Shown here: positions 63,099-64,000 of the stretch, piece after piece | How the letters are laid out: the number at the start of each line of letters is the position of its first letter | Position numbering within the stretch: position 1 is the first letter of the stretch | Source of the DNA: a bacterium | GTDB taxonomy: Bacteria; Planctomycetota; Planctomycetia; Isosphaerales; Isosphaeraceae | Reading direction: 5' to 3' | Length of the DNA: 64,000 nucleotides | NCBI GenBank assembly: GCA_016125085.1 | Contig: WGMM01000013.1 | Location: 124,001 to 188,000 of the forward strand | Notes under the pieces: generated by a model | Seen by the model: only the letters and a program-made list of their open reading frames with translations | What the model was told of the DNA's origin: nothing | Databases searched by the model: none | Made by a program: the position numbers and the translations under genes

Positions 63099-64000
63099 GT
63101 GCAGCGGCTCCGTTTCTAGAGGTCTGGCGGAGCGTTTCTCCATGCGGGCCAAGCAGTTCCCGCAATACACCGGGGCCGGTCATGCCATCCGCAAGAGCTT
63201 CATAGTTGAGCCGAACCCTATGCAGGATCACGTCTTCGGCGACCCGGTAAAGATCCTCGGGAGTAACGTAATTTCGCCCATGAATCAGTGCCCGGGCACG
63301 CGACGCCTTCACCAGGGCGATCCCGGCCCGCGGGCTGCAACCAAGTTCCAGGGCCGGGTGAGACCTGGTCCGGCTGACGAGTTCCACCACATGATCCGTG
63401 AACGTGTCGCTCACATAGACGTTATGGACGGCTTCCATCGCCGAAACGAGGTCGTCGATCGAACCGACAGGTTCGTGCGACAGGACGTCGAATTCGGTCC
63501 TCGCGACCGCTCCGCGATCCTGCCTGCGCACGCCAAGTCGTGTGTTGCGCCGGAGAACTTCCCGTTCTTCATCGGGCGTCGGGTAACTGAGCCGGTGACA
63601 CAGCATGAACCGGTCAAGCTGAGCTTCGGGAAGTTCGAACGTACCAGCTTGTTCTACAGGGTTCTGCGTTGCGATCACCAGAAACGGCGCAGGCAGGTCG
63701 AACGTCTCGGTACCGATCGTGACCCGGCGTTCCTGCATGGCTTCCAGCAGGGCGGACTGTACCTTGGGAGCGGCCCGGTTAATCTCGTCGGCCAGCAGCA
63801 GATTCGTGAAAATCGGTCCCTTGCGCGTGTGGAAAACGTTCGTCCGAGGGTCGAGAATCTCGCTGCCAAGAATGTCGGAAGGAAGCAGGTCGACAGTGAA
63901 CTGGACACGATTGAACGAGAGGTCGATCGACTTGGAGAGCACGGAAACAAGCAGCGTTTTTGCCAACCCCGGCACGCCCTGAAGCAACAGGTGACCACCC
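63082..64000 (-). CDS. MoxR-type AAA+ ATPase, 5' end outside window
   Basis: The frame is open to the right edge and the start lies beyond it; 305 residues are visible. Walker A GVPGLAKT is almost at the edge, preceded by GGHLLLQ. Then come Walker B LLLADEINRA, sensor 1 ATQNPVEQAGTFELPEAQLDRF and the C-terminal helical lid with DRY-type VTPEDLYRVAEDV. MoxR ATPases act as chaperones for VWA-domain proteins, here DUF58, BatA and BatB downstream. It overlaps the DUF58 start by 17 bp. An apparent ATG or TTG near 63987 is internal and should not be taken as the start. Confidence 0.95.
   Translation of the reverse strand, partial: GGHLLLQGVPGLAKTLLVSVLSKSIDLSFNRVQFTVDLLPSDILGSEILDPRTNVFHTRKGPIFTNLLLADEINRAAPKVQSALLEAMQERRVTIGTETFDLPAPFLVIATQNPVEQAGTFELPEAQLDRFMLCHRLSYPTPDEEREVLRRNTRLGVRRQDRGAVARTEFDVLSHEPVGSIDDLVSAMEAVHNVYVSDTFTDHVVELVSRTRSHPALELGCSPRAGIALVKASRARALIHGRNYVTPEDLYRVAEDVILHRVRLNYEALADGMTGPGVLRELLGPHGETLRQTSRNGAAAHGRVS

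Overview
The window looks like a planctomycete chromosome (Planctomycetota; order not resolvable from this stretch). The evidence is two DUF1501 proteins, a DUF1549/DUF1553 protein with CxxCH motifs, a fasciclin-domain secreted protein, a MoxR/Bat locus with very large secreted partners, DUF1593, and large WD40 and TPR proteins. GC is moderate and many starts lack a strong Shine-Dalgarno site. DapL, SmpB, Ffh, TrmD, L19, S16, TadA and two tRNAs mark it as chromosomal. I saw no integrase, transposase, phage gene or CRISPR array.

Layout. 1-1.7 kb: a membrane protein cut by the left edge (possibly a degenerate exosortase), tRNA-Ser(CGA) and tadA. 2-17.7 kb: an unusual block of predicted cytosolic hydrolases, made of a gingipain-like (C25/clan CD) cysteine peptidase, an LCAT-like lipase or acyltransferase, a transglutaminase-like protein translationally coupled to a giant CHAT-STAND NTPase-TM-WD40 protein, an astacin/matrixin-type zinc peptidase and a secreted protein. 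17.8-21.1 kb: tRNA-Arg(ACG), a small exported protein, an orphan DUF1501 and a TolB-like propeller. 21.4-25.1 kb: a PAS histidine kinase and an NtrC-type sigma-54 activator, beside a small Pro-rich secreted protein whose upstream region holds a consensus -24/-12 promoter and two identical palindromes. 25.3-28.5 kb: ffh-rpsP-trmD-rplS. 28.7-34 kb: small accessory genes, including a frameshifted LRR gene. 34.3-38.7 kb: a planctomycete DUF1549/DUF1553 + DUF1501 pair. 38.7-45.2 kb: fasciclin, TPR, yebC, dapL, folK and smpB on one strand. 45.4-53.9 kb: a GT39-like membrane protein, an MBL hydrolase, a coupled sugar-acid catabolic operon (enolase-superfamily dehydratase, DHDPS-family aldolase, MFS transporter, ceramidase-like protein) and DUF1593. 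54-64 kb: a MoxR-DUF58-BatD-like-BatA-BatB operon plus a TPR/CxxC protein and a 1365-residue secreted protein, with a perfect 68-bp tandem duplication at the DUF58/BatD-like junction.

The best candidate for an undescribed system is the 2-17.7 kb block. It combines two unrelated clan CD cysteine proteases, a lipase, a papain-fold transglutaminase and a metalloprotease around one ATP-dependent, 14-bladed WD40 sensor. This composition resembles STAND-NTPase-centred conflict or programmed-death systems of developmentally complex bacteria. That reading is an inference. The second candidate is the self-contained sigma-54 circuit at 21.4-25.1 kb.
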